Positions 16,306 through 32,156 of a stretch of DNA of 43,886 nucleotides are shown here, piece by piece. Position numbers and translations under genes: made by a program. The notes below the pieces were generated by a model. It did no database searches, was not told where the DNA came from, and saw nothing but the letters and a program-made list of their open reading frames with translations. This stretch comes from an uncultured Verrucomicrobiota bacterium (GTDB lineage: Bacteria; Verrucomicrobiota; Kiritimatiellia; RFP12; UBA3636). Each line of letters starts with the position of its first letter. Positions within the stretch are counted from its first letter, which is position 1. The stretch covers positions 1 through 43,886 of the forward strand of contig CAMOSH010000011.1 in NCBI GenBank assembly GCA_946624575.1. Reading direction: 5' to 3'.

Positions 16306-16365
16306 GACGGGCCTAGCGGGGAACGGGCCTAACGGGGACGGGCTCGGGACGGGCCCCTTGTTTTC
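16306..16365. repeat. Short GC-rich repeats between convergent genes
   Basis: ACGGGCCTAGCGGGG, ACGGGCCTAACGGGG and ACGGGCTCGGGACGGG follow one another, ending in GGCCCCTTGTTTTCC. The pattern resembles the doubled unit at 407-436. The final GC-rich part with its T-rich tail might serve as a terminator for the plus-strand regulator, but no clean stem is visible. Confidence 0.45.
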
Positions 16366-16392
16366 CCTCCGCGCTCCTACTTCCCGCCGGCA

Positions 16393-23817
<7,425 letters not shown>

Positions 23818-23895
23818 GGTTTTCTCCGTTTTTCTGGTTGTTAGCCGTTCCTCTTCCTGCGAGGGAAGACGCGATGCGGTTTGAAGACGGAGCCA

Positions 23896-23923
23896 ATGAT
23901 AACCTATCGATTTGCAGAAAAGC
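23896..23923 (-). promoter_or_regulatory. Activator-dependent promoter of the beta-galactosidase operon
   Basis: TATCAT (23901-23896) is a good -10 on the minus strand. At the -35 distance there is only a poor CGCTTT-like hexamer, right beside the inner direct repeat. Start of transcription would fall near 23889, giving a leader of about 72 bases. Confidence 0.45.
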
Positions 23924-23958
23924 GAACAAATCAAAAGCCTATTTTTGAACAAATCAAA
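23924..23958 (-). promoter_or_regulatory. Direct-repeat operator candidate
   Basis: GAACAAATCAAA at 23924-23935 recurs without mismatch at 23947-23958, 23 bases apart (about two helical turns). On the gene strand this is TTTGATTTGTTC twice, ending next to the weak -35. The outer copy overlaps the last codons of the regulator gene. XylR/AraC-family activators bind direct repeats of this spacing. A distant likeness to the ATTTGTGRACAAT repeats means chance or repeat origin cannot be excluded. Confidence 0.5.
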
Positions 23959-25168
23959 CGCCACGGGAAAGCGTCCACCGACGGATTGTGGTGCCGACGC
24001 GATTGCGGAAAACACGGCGGAAATCCTGATGCGAGGCATAGCCGCAGAGGGCGCCGACGGCGTCGGGCGCGATCCCGGAGAGGAGCAGTCCCTTGGCGCG
24101 TTCCAGGCGGCGCGCATGGATTTCGTCGAGGATCGTGCGGCCGAGTCCGGTGCGGAAAAGCTTGTCGGCGACGGTTCTCGAAATGCCCATGGAGGCCACG
24201 ACGGCGCGGGGGCCGAAGCCCTCTTCGCAGGCGTGGAGGCGGATGAACTCCAGCGCGGCGGCGACGCGGCGGTCGCGCGCGTGGCGCGTGGAGGCGCGGA
24301 GCTCGACGCCGTCCGCCGGCACGAGGCGGCGCGGCGGAGGCGGGGCGGAGGGGCTGGCGAGCCAGGCGTCCAGCATGTCGGCCGAGACGCGCAGCTCCGC
24401 CTGAATGTCGTTCTTCACGCTCGTGAGCGTCGGCGTCGTCGCTTCGCAGACATGGGGGCGGTTGTCGACGCCGATCACGGCAAGGTCGTCCGGCACGGCG
24501 ATGCCGGACTTCGCGGCGATCCACAGGACCGATTCGGCCACGAGGTCGTTGGCGGCCAGAAGGCAGCATGGCTTCGGAAGCGCTTCAAGCCAGCGACCAA
24601 GGCGAACGGCGAGCGGCGGCCGTTCCGGGGACTCGTCCCCCGGGGCGCCCGCGCCGGCGTCAAAGCGGTGGAAACGCTTGCCGGCCGCCGCGGCGCGGCG
24701 GGCAAAGGCTTCGCCGCGGGCGCGGCTCCAGTCGCTGTCTGGCGAAACGGGCACGAATGCAAACTCCCCGACGCCGCCAGCCTGGAAGAGAAACGTGCGG
24801 GCGGCGGCGTCAGCGATCGATTCCGGATCGCGGTCCACGAAGGAGGCGCGCGGATCGTCGGACTGTCCGTCCGAAGTCACGAAAACCGCCGGAACGGATT
24901 TCCCGATCGCCGAGCGCAGATCGGCCGAAGAGGCCGCATGGCCATAGACGAGCACGCCGTCCGGGCGGAGCGTCGACGCGAGAGTGGCGAGGGAGTCCGC
25001 GGGAACCGAAGCGCGGCGGATCGTCGGAGAGGCGCCAGGCGCGCTTTCGATCTCCGCCGAAAAGAAGCGCCAGCGCCGCGCCGCGGCCAGACGGAGGATG
25101 AACGCATGGTTCTCCATTGCGTCCATGGTTCCCGCCGGCATGCACATGAGCACTGTCTTTTCGGCCAT
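23954..25168 (-). CDS. XylR-type regulator of the beta-galactosidase operon
   Basis: A 404-residue protein from ATG 25168 with GGGGA seven bases upstream. Residues 5-280 form a LacI-like sugar sensor (PDGVLVYGHAASSADLRSAIG, CCLLAANDLVAESVLWIA, DLAVIGVDNRPHVCE). Residues 300-400 form an AraC-type DNA-binding domain, divergent in the first helix-turn-helix (PRAVVASMGISRTVADKLF) but good in the second (PDAVGALCGYASHQDFRRVF). It lies directly upstream of the surface protein and lacZ on the same strand, 136 bases away, with the direct repeats in between. It most likely senses a galactoside-type sugar and activates the operon. A proline-rich linker (SPSAPPPPRRL) joins the two halves. Confidence 0.9.
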   Translation of the reverse strand: MAEKTVLMCMPAGTMDAMENHAFILRLAAARRWRFFSAEIESAPGASPTIRRASVPADSLATLASTLRPDGVLVYGHAASSADLRSAIGKSVPAVFVTSDGQSDDPRASFVDRDPESIADAAARTFLFQAGGVGEFAFVPVSPDSDWSRARGEAFARRAAAAGKRFHRFDAGAGAPGDESPERPPLAVRLGRWLEALPKPCCLLAANDLVAESVLWIAAKSGIAVPDDLAVIGVDNRPHVCEATTPTLTSVKNDIQAELRVSADMLDAWLASPSAPPPPRRLVPADGVELRASTRHARDRRVAAALEFIRLHACEEGFGPRAVVASMGISRTVADKLFRTGLGRTILDEIHARRLERAKGLLLSGIAPDAVGALCGYASHQDFRRVFRNRVGTTIRRWTLSRGV

Positions 25169-25201
25169 ATCTTCTTCCCCGCATCCGTGTCGCGGAACCG
25201 A

Positions 25202-25230
25202 ATCCTACCACAACCGCGCCTTTGGGAAAA
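25202..25230 (-). promoter_or_regulatory. Predicted promoter of the XylR-type regulator
   Basis: TTTTCC (25230-25225) and TAGGAT (25207-25202) are separated by 17 bases, 34 bases before the start codon at 25168. Confidence 0.35.
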
Positions 25231-25272
25231 GTCCGCGCCGCCGTTTCGCCATGGCAGTCGCGGGGCGCGCAC

Positions 25273-25301
25273 TTGTCTTGAAGGGCGCGTTCGGATAGCA
25301 T
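25273..25301 (+). promoter_or_regulatory. Predicted promoter of rubrerythrin
   Basis: TTGTCT (25273-25278) and TAGCAT (25296-25301) are separated by 17 bases, 54 bases before the rubrerythrin start. Confidence 0.5.
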
Positions 25302-25355
25302 CGGGGGTGACGGTGCGGCATGGTGCCGCATCCAACGCAAACGAAAGGACTTGTC

Positions 25356-25889
25356 ATGGACATCAAGGGAACGAAAACCGAGCGCAACCTCCAGGCGGCG
25401 TTCGCCGGGGAATCGCAGGCGCGCAACAAATACGACTACTTCGCCTCCAAGGCCAAGAAGGAGGGATACGAGCAGATCGCGGCGCTCTTCCAGGAGACCG
25501 CGCTCAACGAAAAGGAGCACGCGAAACTCTGGTTCAAGCACCTCGGCGGCATCGGCGACACTCCGGCCAATCTGGCCGCGGCGGCGGCCGGCGAGCACGA
25601 GGAGTGGACCGAGATGTACCGGCGCTTCGCCGAAGAGGCCCGCGAGGAGGGCTTCGAGGCGATCGCGCGCCAGTTCGAGGGCGTGGCGGCCATCGAAAAG
25701 CACCACGAGGAGCGCTACCGCAAGCTGCTCGCGAACATCGAGAAGGGCGAAGTCTGGGTCAAGATCGGCCCGCGGCGCTGGCAGTGCCGCAACTGCGGCC
25801 ACGTGTACGTCGGCGACAAGGCACCCGAGGTCTGCCCGGTCTGCTTCCATCCAAAGGCGTACTTCCAGGAGGAAGCCGAAAACTACTGA
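25356..25889 (+). CDS. rbr: Rubrerythrin
   Basis: A 177-residue protein. ATG 25356 has AAAGGA six bases upstream. It has the standard two-part build: an N-terminal four-helix diiron domain ([18 protein letters not shown] with the first Glu ligand, [24 protein letters not shown]) and a C-terminal rubredoxin-like iron site (CRNCGHVY then CPVC). Rubrerythrin reduces hydrogen peroxide in anaerobes using electrons from rubredoxin or NADH systems. It is a single gene with its own promoter, convergent with the ABC fusion gene. It supports an anaerobic lifestyle with exposure to oxygen stress. Confidence 0.97.
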   Translation: MDIKGTKTERNLQAAFAGESQARNKYDYFASKAKKEGYEQIAALFQETALNEKEHAKLWFKHLGGIGDTPANLAAAAAGEHEEWTEMYRRFAEEAREEGFEAIARQFEGVAAIEKHHEERYRKLLANIEKGEVWVKIGPRRWQCRNCGHVYVGDKAPEVCPVCFHPKAYFQEEAENY

Positions 25890-25921
25890 CGCCGGCGCAA
25901 ACGCGCGGCGCGCTCCCCCAC

Positions 25922-25947
25922 CCTTCCGTCGCGTCCGCGGCGGAAGG
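25922..25947. terminator. Hairpin between convergent genes
   Basis: CCTTCCG, 12 bases, CGGAAGG (25922-25947) lies between the rubrerythrin stop and the end of the convergent ABC gene. It could end both transcripts, but no T-run is present on either side. Confidence 0.35.
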
Positions 25948-25970
25948 AACCGGCGACTCCCACGTCGGCA

Positions 25971-28900
25971 TCAGCCTCGAATCGTCATCTCGGAGGATAG
26001 CAGCGAGCGCGTGTACGGATGCGCGGGCGCGGCGAAAAGCGTCGCCGCGTCCGCGCATTCCACGGCCTCCCCGCGGTGCATCACCATCACGGAGTCGGCG
26101 AGCGAGCGGGCCACGCCTAGGTCGTGCGTGACGAAAAGCATGGCCGGGCGTTCGGCGCGCTTCACGTCGGAGAGCAGGTTCAGTATCTGCGCCTGGACGG
26201 ACACGTCGAGCGCGGAAACCGGTTCGTCGAGCAGCAGGACGCGAGGCCGAAGCGCGAGCGCCCGCGCGATGCAGACGCGCTGAAGCTGGCCTCCGCTGAG
26301 TTCGTGCGGGAAGCGTTCGGCCGCTTCTGGAGGCAGCGAAACCCGCGCGAGCCAGTCGCGTGCGAACGCCGCTGCGTCGCGCCGCGCGACAAGCCCGTGC
26401 GCGACGGCGGCCTCCGTGAGCGCCGAACCGATCGTCCGGCGCGGATTCAGGGCGGAGAACGGATCCTGGAACACCACTTGCACCGCACGGCGCTGCGCGC
26501 GCGGGCGGCGCGCCCCGACGGCACGGCCGTCCAGCAGTATTTCGCCGCAGTCCGGCTCTTCCAGTCCGGCCAGGACGCGCAGAAGCGTGGTCTTTCCGGA
26601 ACCGGACTCGCCGACCACGGCCAGGATTTCGCCGCCGCGCAGCGAAAGCGAGACGTTCGAAACGGCAGTGAATCTTCCGAAACGCTTCGAAACGCCGACC
26701 GCCGCGAGCGGCGCCGGACACGCCTGGGCGGCGGCCGGCGCGCAACCGCTTCCTCCGGAAGTGGTCCCGGCTTCCGTTGCGGAAACGGCCGACGCGGCAG
26801 TTCCGGCCGCAGGCCTTTCGTCGCGTATTGAGTTTCCGGCATCAAGACCGGGATCAAGCGGATGCAGGCAGGCGCACGCGACTCCGTCCGCGCACGGCCG
26901 CAGCTCAGGCGACCCGCCGCCGCGGCATTCGGCGGTTGCGCGGCTGCAACGCGGCGCAAATCGGCAGCCGGCGGGCCAGTCCAGCGGCGACGGCACCGAA
27001 CCCGGGATCGCCGGCAGCGCCGCGCCCGGCGGATGCAGCGAAGGATGCGCGGCGAGCAGCGCCGCCGTGTACGGATGGCGCGGCAAACGCAGTACCTCAT
27101 CCACGGGGCCGCTTTCGACGATCCTGCCCGCGTACATCACCGCCACACGCGAACAGCAGCGCCGGACTGCGGCCATGTCGTGCGAGACGAGCAGAAGCGC
27201 GGTTTCGGGGCCGCACGCGCTTTTCATGGCGTCGAGCGTCATGGCCCGCACCGATGCGTCGAGCGCGGTTGTCGGCTCGTCGGCCAGGAGCAGGCGCGGT
27301 CCGCAGATCATGGCCGTAGCGACCATGACGCGCTGCTGCATCCCGCCGGAAAGCCTGAACGGCCACTGGCGAAGACAGCGGCGCGGATCCGCGATGCCGC
27401 ACCGCGCCAGCATCCGCTCGGCCAGGGCCAGTCCCTCGCGCCGCGAAACCCGGCGGTGCAGGCGCAGCGCTTCGAGCATCTGGTCGCCGACGCGCCTCAG
27501 CGGCGAAAGCGAAGTCATTGGATCCTGGAACACCATTCCGACGGCGCCGCCGCGCAGGGCGCGCAGCTCCGCGTCGGAGAGCGACGCCACGTCGCGCCCG
27601 GCAACCAGCACCCGCCCCGAAACCATGCGCCCGGGAGGGGACGGAACCAGCCGCAGCACGGAAAGCGCGGTCACGCTTTTGCCGCATCCGGATTCGCCCA
27701 CGAGACCGAGCGCCTCGCCCGGCGCGACGCGCAGCGACACGCCGTCCACCGCGCGAACCTCCCCGGCCGGGGTGTCGAACGAGACGCGCAGATCGTCGAT
27801 TTCAAGCGCGGCAGGTTTGGAGTCTGGAGCCGGCGCGCCGGCGGTGCGCGGCGGCGCGGCGACTCGCGCCTTCCGGCGACCCACCGGCGCCGCGGAGAAG
27901 GCGGGGCGCGGATCGAACGCGTCGCGCAGGCCCTCCCCGACGAACACACCAAGAAGCATGACGGTAAAAAGCGCGACTGACGGCCAAAGCACAAGCCACC
28001 AGGCCTGCCGGAAAGCCTGCGCTTCCCGGAGGAGTTCGCCCCAGCTCGGAGCGCCGTCAGGCAGCCCGAAGCCGAGATAGTCCAAGGCCGCCAGAGCCCC
28101 GATCGCGCCGACGAGCTGGAACGGAAACGCCGTCACGAGAGGCGCCAGCGCATTCGGAAGCACGTGCCGGAACATCACCGCGGCGTGGGAGAGGCCCTGC
28201 ACCCGCGCTGCGTCCGCGAACGGGCGCCCGCGCAGCCGAAGAAACTCCGCGCGAACCCAGGCGGCGACCCCTATCCAGTTGAACGCCGCGTACACCGCCA
28301 GCAGCAGCCCGAACGACCGTCCGAACGTGTTGCCCAGAAAAATCATCGCGTACAGGAACGGTATCGCCGACCAGATTTCCGTGAAGCGCTGCCCCAGAAT
28401 GTCCACCCAGCGCGCGAAATACCCCTGCACCGCGCCAAGCAGCGTCCCGAGCGCCAGCGAGGCCGCCACCAGCAGTAGTCCGAACGATATCGCGGTGCGC
28501 GCGCCGTACACCACGCGCGAAAGGACGTCGCGCCCCGCCGCGTCGAATCCAAACGGATGCCCGGGCACCGGCCGAAACGGAAACGCCGCAGGCTCAAGCG
28601 CGACTTCGCCGTGCCCGGCGGTTCGTTCGGCGGGTTCCGGCGCGGCGGTTCGCCAGTCCGCCGGTCGCAGGATCACGCGGACGCGCATGGCGGCGGCGGT
28701 CTCGCGCGAACGCGGGACGCGCCAGGACACCGCGCCATCCGTCCACTCGAACGCCTCGCCGGCGACGGGCGCCGCGCCGCCGCCGAGCCTTTCGCGAACG
28801 GCGCGAAGCACGGGTTCAGGCGGCAGCGGCGAGGCCAGCGCGTCGGCGAAGCGGTCCGTGTCGCCCCACGCGCGGATACGGGAAACCGCCGCGCCGTCGT

Positions 28901-29129
28901 CCGTAGCCGCGTACTCGACGGCGGCCGCCGGATAGCGCTTGGCTGGATGGGCAGCGGGACGCAGATGCGGATCCAGAACCGACGTCGGAAACACCTCGTG
29001 CGGATCGTGGCAGAAAAAACCGGCGCAGAGCGATAGCGCGTAGATCCCGCAGAAAATCCACAGGGACCACCATCCGCGACGGTTTGCGCGGAAGCGCCGC
29101 CAGGCCGGATTCCTAGGAAATTTCTTCAT
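25971..29129 (-). CDS. YejE-YejF-like fusion: OppC-type permease plus two ATPase domains
   Basis: A 1052-residue single frame. Residues 1-385: permease like YejE (RRFRANRRGWWSLWIF at the start, then a large periplasmic loop, FGFDAAGRDVLSRVVYGAR, and the ATPase-contact loop FADAARVQGLSHAAVMFRHV near 300). Residues about 430-700: OppD-like ATPase with Walker A GESGCGKS (about 480), SGGMQQR, LLLADEPTTALD and a Cys-rich oligopeptide-type tail. Residues about 790-1040: OppF-like ATPase with GESGSGKT (about 840), SGGQLQR and LLLDEPVSALD. YejF is normally a double ATPase, but joining YejE to it in one chain is unusual. Probable role: peptide or microcin-like peptide uptake. No binding protein and no B-type permease are in the window. 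It starts 75 bases after the other permease. Confidence 0.88.
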   Translation of the reverse strand: MKKFPRNPAWRRFRANRRGWWSLWIFCGIYALSLCAGFFCHDPHEVFPTSVLDPHLRPAAHPAKRYPAAAVEYAATDDGAAVSRIRAWGDTDRFADALASPLPPEPVLRAVRERLGGGAAPVAGEAFEWTDGAVSWRVPRSRETAAAMRVRVILRPADWRTAAPEPAERTAGHGEVALEPAAFPFRPVPGHPFGFDAAGRDVLSRVVYGARTAISFGLLLVAASLALGTLLGAVQGYFARWVDILGQRFTEIWSAIPFLYAMIFLGNTFGRSFGLLLAVYAAFNWIGVAAWVRAEFLRLRGRPFADAARVQGLSHAAVMFRHVLPNALAPLVTAFPFQLVGAIGALAALDYLGFGLPDGAPSWGELLREAQAFRQAWWLVLWPSVALFTVMLLGVFVGEGLRDAFDPRPAFSAAPVGRRKARVAAPPRTAGAPAPDSKPAALEIDDLRVSFDTPAGEVRAVDGVSLRVAPGEALGLVGESGCGKSVTALSVLRLVPSPPGRMVSGRVLVAGRDVASLSDAELRALRGGAVGMVFQDPMTSLSPLRRVGDQMLEALRLHRRVSRREGLALAERMLARCGIADPRRCLRQWPFRLSGGMQQRVMVATAMICGPRLLLADEPTTALDASVRAMTLDAMKSACGPETALLLVSHDMAAVRRCCSRVAVMYAGRIVESGPVDEVLRLPRHPYTAALLAAHPSLHPPGAALPAIPGSVPSPLDWPAGCRFAPRCSRATAECRGGGSPELRPCADGVACACLHPLDPGLDAGNSIRDERPAAGTAASAVSATEAGTTSGGSGCAPAAAQACPAPLAAVGVSKRFGRFTAVSNVSLSLRGGEILAVVGESGSGKTTLLRVLAGLEEPDCGEILLDGRAVGARRPRAQRRAVQVVFQDPFSALNPRRTIGSALTEAAVAHGLVARRDAAAFARDWLARVSLPPEAAERFPHELSGGQLQRVCIARALALRPRVLLLDEPVSALDVSVQAQILNLLSDVKRAERPAMLFVTHDLGVARSLADSVMVMHRGEAVECADAATLFAAPAHPYTRSLLSSEMTIRG

Positions 29130-29163
29130 GGTCGCGCGGACGGTTGCGGTTGACTGTCTTAGA

Positions 29164-29171
29164 GGGGGGGG
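29164..29171. repeat. G8 homopolymer between permease genes
   Basis: Eight G in a row lie in the 74-base gap between the permease and the fusion gene. No other run this long stands out in the window. Slippage could change the distance between the genes but not a frame. Confidence 0.4.
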
Positions 29172-29203
29172 CTTCCGTGGTGGAGGTGGAGCGGCGAATG
29201 GCG

Positions 29204-30094
29204 TCAGGCGGCCGCGGGATCAAGGCGGTCGCGCAGCCAGTCGCCGAGCCTGTTGGCCGCCAGCACAAGTCCGAAAACCGCCAGGGTCGTGAACACGCCC
29301 TCCCACCAGGCGCCCTGCCAGAGTCTCACGCGCGCGTTGCCGATCATCACGCCCCACGAAGGCTCGTCCTGCGCGCCAAGTCCCAGAAAGCTCATGAACA
29401 CCTCGGTGCCAACCGCGGCGGGAAAGCGCAGGGAGAACGCGACTATCACCAGGTGCCCGACATTGGGCAGAATGTGCTTCAGCAGGATCCGCCAGGACGG
29501 ACAGCCCGTCGCGCGGGCGGCGAGCACGTACGCGCGGTCCCGGTGCTTCGCGGTCTCGCTGCGCACCGTGCGGCAGACGCCGACCCAGGTCGTCACGCCA
29601 ATTCCAACGTAGACTCCCAACAGCCCCTTTCCCGCCACCAGCGACACGGCCAGAATCAGCAGGGGCGCCGGAATCGCGGCCACGATCGCGCACAGCCACA
29701 GGACGCAGGCGTCGATCGCGCCGCCGAAATATCCCGACACAAGCCCGAGCGCGGTCCCGAACGGCACGGCCAGCAGCGCGGAAAGCAACCCGACCTGGAT
29801 CGCGATGCGCGCACCCTGGACGAGCCTCAGCGCAACGCTACGCCCAAGATTGTCCGTTCCCAGCAGGAAAAAGCGCGTTTTGGGGCGTGCGTCGGCGGCC
29901 GCCGTGACGCCCGCGTCGGCGGCGACCGGCTCCTCCACGCGGGAAAGCGGCGGAAGGTAGCGCCATTCGAGCCGGACGCGGTTGTATTCCGGAGTCTCGT
30001 CGCGTGCGCGGGCGACTCTCCAGGCAACCTCGCCGAACGCTGCGGCGAGAAGATACAGGCAGAAAACTGCGATTGTGACGCGCGGCGTACGCAT
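29204..30094 (-). CDS. OppC/DppC-type ABC transporter permease
   Basis: A 296-residue membrane protein. ATG 30094 opens an N-terminal membrane segment (VTIAVFCLYLLAAAF). The frame is open further upstream but lies inside the ligase gene. LLGTDNLGRSVALRLVQGAR is the C-type subunit signature of peptide transporters; SETAKHRDRAYVLAARATG and ILLKHILPNVG form the EAA loop that contacts the ATPase. About five membrane segments follow. The subunit expected as partner would be B-type, yet the other permease here, in the fusion at 25971-29129, is also C-type. It begins 14 bases after the ligase stop without a clear ribosome site, so it is probably translationally coupled. Confidence 0.85.
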   Translation of the reverse strand: MRTPRVTIAVFCLYLLAAAFGEVAWRVARARDETPEYNRVRLEWRYLPPLSRVEEPVAADAGVTAAADARPKTRFFLLGTDNLGRSVALRLVQGARIAIQVGLLSALLAVPFGTALGLVSGYFGGAIDACVLWLCAIVAAIPAPLLILAVSLVAGKGLLGVYVGIGVTTWVGVCRTVRSETAKHRDRAYVLAARATGCPSWRILLKHILPNVGHLVIVAFSLRFPAAVGTEVFMSFLGLGAQDEPSWGVMIGNARVRLWQGAWWEGVFTTLAVFGLVLAANRLGDWLRDRLDPAAA

Positions 30095-30108
30095 GTGCGC
30101 GGCGACTG

Positions 30109-31761
30109 TCAGGTCGCGAGCCCCACCTGGCGGGCCACGAGAGCCGCGCCGCAGTATTGCTTGCGCAGCTTCGGCTTTTCGATCTTGCCGGTGGGATTGC
30201 GCGGCACGGGGGCGAATATGAACTTGCGCGGCCTCTTGTAGCGCGGCAGCGCCTTGCAGAACGCCTCTGCCTCCGCCTCGCCGAACTTCACGCCGGGCTT
30301 GGTCTCCACCACGGCCGCCGCGATTTCGCCAAGGCGCTCGTCGGGAAGCCCGATGACGGCCACGTCCTTCACCGCGTCGCACCCGCGCAGGAAGTCCTCT
30401 ATTTGCACGGGGTAGAGATTTTCGCCGCCGGTGATGATCACGTCCTTCTTGCGGTCCACCAGGTAGATGAAGCCCTCCGGATCCTGCATCGCCATGTCCC
30501 CGGTGTAGAGCCAACCGTCGGCGTCCAACACCTCGGCCGTGGCCTTCGGGTCCTTGTAGTACTCCTTCATGACGCCTGGACCGCGCACCGCGAGCTCCCC
30601 GACTTCGCCGCGCCGCACCTGGACGCGCTCCGGCGCCGGACCGACGATCTTTGCCTCCCAGCCAAAGCCTGGAACCCCGATGGCTCCCACGTGCGCCACG
30701 TTCTCTACGCCCAGATGGACGCATCCCGGCCCCGTCGATTCCGAAAGCCCGTAGTTGGTGTCGTACGCATGGCCGGGAAACACGCGGCGCCAGCGCTCCA
30801 CGAGCGACGGCGGCACGGGCTGCGCCCCGATGTGCATCAGCCGCCAGCGCGAAAGGTCGTAGTCGGCCAAATCGACGTCGCCGCGCTCGATCGCGTCCAG
30901 GATGTCCTGCGCCCACGGAACGAGCAGCCACACGATCGAGCACTTCTCCTCCGAGACCGCCCGAAGTATCCACTCCGGTTTCACTCCGCGCAGGAGAACC
31001 GCCTTGCCGCCGACAAGGAAACTTCCGAACCAGTGCATCTTCGCGCCGGTGTGGTACAGCGGCGGGATGCAGAGGAACACGTCCTCGTGGGTCTGCCCGT
31101 GGTGAGCCCTCTCGACTTCGCAGCTCTGGGCCAGCGCCCGGTGGCGCAGCACGATCGCCTTGGGAAAGCCGGTGGTGCCGGACGAATAGTAGATCGCCGC
31201 GTCGTCGTCCAGGGAAAGCGGCACGGACGGCCGCCGCGACGAACAGTAGGACACCAGCGTCCCATAGCTTTCCGCAAACGTCGGGCAGTCGCCCCCGACG
31301 TAAAGCAGGGTCTTGACATTGGGCAGACGGTCGGCGATCTGCTCCACGCGGCCGGTGAACTCGGGCCCGAACACAAGCGCGCAGGCGTCGGCCAGATCGA
31401 CGCAGTACTTGATTTCGTCCGACGCGTACCGGAAATTGAGCGGCACGGCCAGGGCGCCGGTGCGCAGGACTCCGAAGTAAATGGGGAGCCATTCCAGGCA
31501 GTTCATGAGCAGGATGGCCACCTTGTCGCCCTTCTTGACGCCGCGGGTCAGGAGGAAATTCGCGAACCGGTTGGCCTTTTCCTCGAACTGGGCCCATGTG
31601 ATCTCGGATCGGAACGCGTCGACGGTGCCCGGCTCGATGAGGGAATATTCCTTCCAGGTGGCGTGGCGGGCTTCAAGCTCCTGCGGGTTGATTTCGACGA
31701 GAGCGGTTTCGTTTGGGTACAGACGCGCGTTGTCCGCGAGAATTTCCGGAATCGGTTTCAT
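30109..31761 (-). CDS. AMP-forming acyl-CoA ligase
   Basis: A 550-residue protein of the ANL superfamily. It has the P-loop-like YYSSGTTGFPKAI (A3), YGLSESTGPG (A5), GWLYTGDMA (A7), DRKKDVIITGGENLYP (A8) and the C-terminal PTGKIEKPKLRKQ with the catalytic lysine. It activates a fatty or aromatic acid as acyl-AMP, then forms the CoA thioester. Closest in feel to medium/long-chain acyl-CoA synthetases (FadD-like), but the substrate cannot be read from motifs. Start at ATG 31761; no strong ribosome site. It is first in an operon with the peptide-type permeases, an uncommon pairing, and is divergent from the RNase E/G gene. Confidence 0.9.
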   Translation of the reverse strand: MKPIPEILADNARLYPNETALVEINPQELEARHATWKEYSLIEPGTVDAFRSEITWAQFEEKANRFANFLLTRGVKKGDKVAILLMNCLEWLPIYFGVLRTGALAVPLNFRYASDEIKYCVDLADACALVFGPEFTGRVEQIADRLPNVKTLLYVGGDCPTFAESYGTLVSYCSSRRPSVPLSLDDDAAIYYSSGTTGFPKAIVLRHRALAQSCEVERAHHGQTHEDVFLCIPPLYHTGAKMHWFGSFLVGGKAVLLRGVKPEWILRAVSEEKCSIVWLLVPWAQDILDAIERGDVDLADYDLSRWRLMHIGAQPVPPSLVERWRRVFPGHAYDTNYGLSESTGPGCVHLGVENVAHVGAIGVPGFGWEAKIVGPAPERVQVRRGEVGELAVRGPGVMKEYYKDPKATAEVLDADGWLYTGDMAMQDPEGFIYLVDRKKDVIITGGENLYPVQIEDFLRGCDAVKDVAVIGLPDERLGEIAAAVVETKPGVKFGEAEAEAFCKALPRYKRPRKFIFAPVPRNPTGKIEKPKLRKQYCGAALVARQVGLAT

Positions 31762-31787
31762 GCTGTGTTTTTGGCTTGTCGCGACGG

Positions 31788-31816
31788 ATTCTAGCAAAAC
31801 GCGCCCGTCACGGCAA
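31788..31816 (-). promoter_or_regulatory. Promoter of the ligase-transporter operon
   Basis: TTGCCG (31816-31811) and TAGAAT (31793-31788) are 17 bases apart on the minus strand, 26 bases before the start codon at 31761. Confidence 0.6.
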
Positions 31817-31922
31817 TGCCACCGCCGGCGCCCCCACGGAATCCGAACCCGCCGCCGGGCGCGGCCGCTGGTCTCCCCGCGCGGCGGCCGCCCCGGAAAT
31901 CCGCAGCTGGAAACGGGGGGAT

Positions 31923-31950
31923 TTGCCATAATGGGAAAAAGGTGTATGAT
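31923..31950 (+). promoter_or_regulatory. Promoter of the RNase E/G operon
   Basis: TTGCCA (31923-31928) and TATGAT (31945-31950) are 16 bases apart on the plus strand. Confidence 0.55.
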
Positions 31951-31956
31951 TGCGGG

Positions 31957-32156
31957 CGTTCCCACGTTTCACCGCCAAGGCGGGCCGTGTCCCGCCCTGC
32001 GCGATTCGTTCTTTTGTTCAACCTGTCTACAACTTCTCTTTTTTTGCAACGAGGCGGCCACGCCGCGTCCGCGATTCCGGGTCTTGCCCCGGTCGCCGCG
32101 GCCCGATTCGGCAAGAGCTCCCGCAGCCGGAACGCCGCCCACTTTGATTGTCCGCC
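31957..32156 (+). promoter_or_regulatory. Long leader of the RNase E/G mRNA
   Basis: If the promoter at 31923-31950 is used, the mRNA has an untranslated leader of about 200 bases. It has an A/T-rich centre (TTCTCTTTTTTTGCAAC near 32031-32047). Enterobacterial rne has a long leader through which the enzyme controls its own mRNA. A similar role here is only an analogy. No conserved riboswitch or open frame of note is visible. Confidence 0.35.

Noticed and set aside
24625-24650. Repeat insertion in the second regulator (GGGGACTCGTCCCC)
   Set aside because: A palindrome is present and resembles the GGGGACAGNCCCC words, but it is short and encodes a plausible linker. The evidence is too thin to call an insertion.
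23912-26131. A 739-residue plus-strand frame running through the regulator and rubrerythrin genes
   Set aside because: It crosses two well supported genes in the wrong frame and matches nothing.
29204-31597. One 797-residue minus-strand protein joining the permease to upstream sequence
   Set aside because: The part above 30094 lies inside the acyl-CoA ligase in another frame and is Arg/Gly-rich noise. The real permease starts at its first membrane segment.
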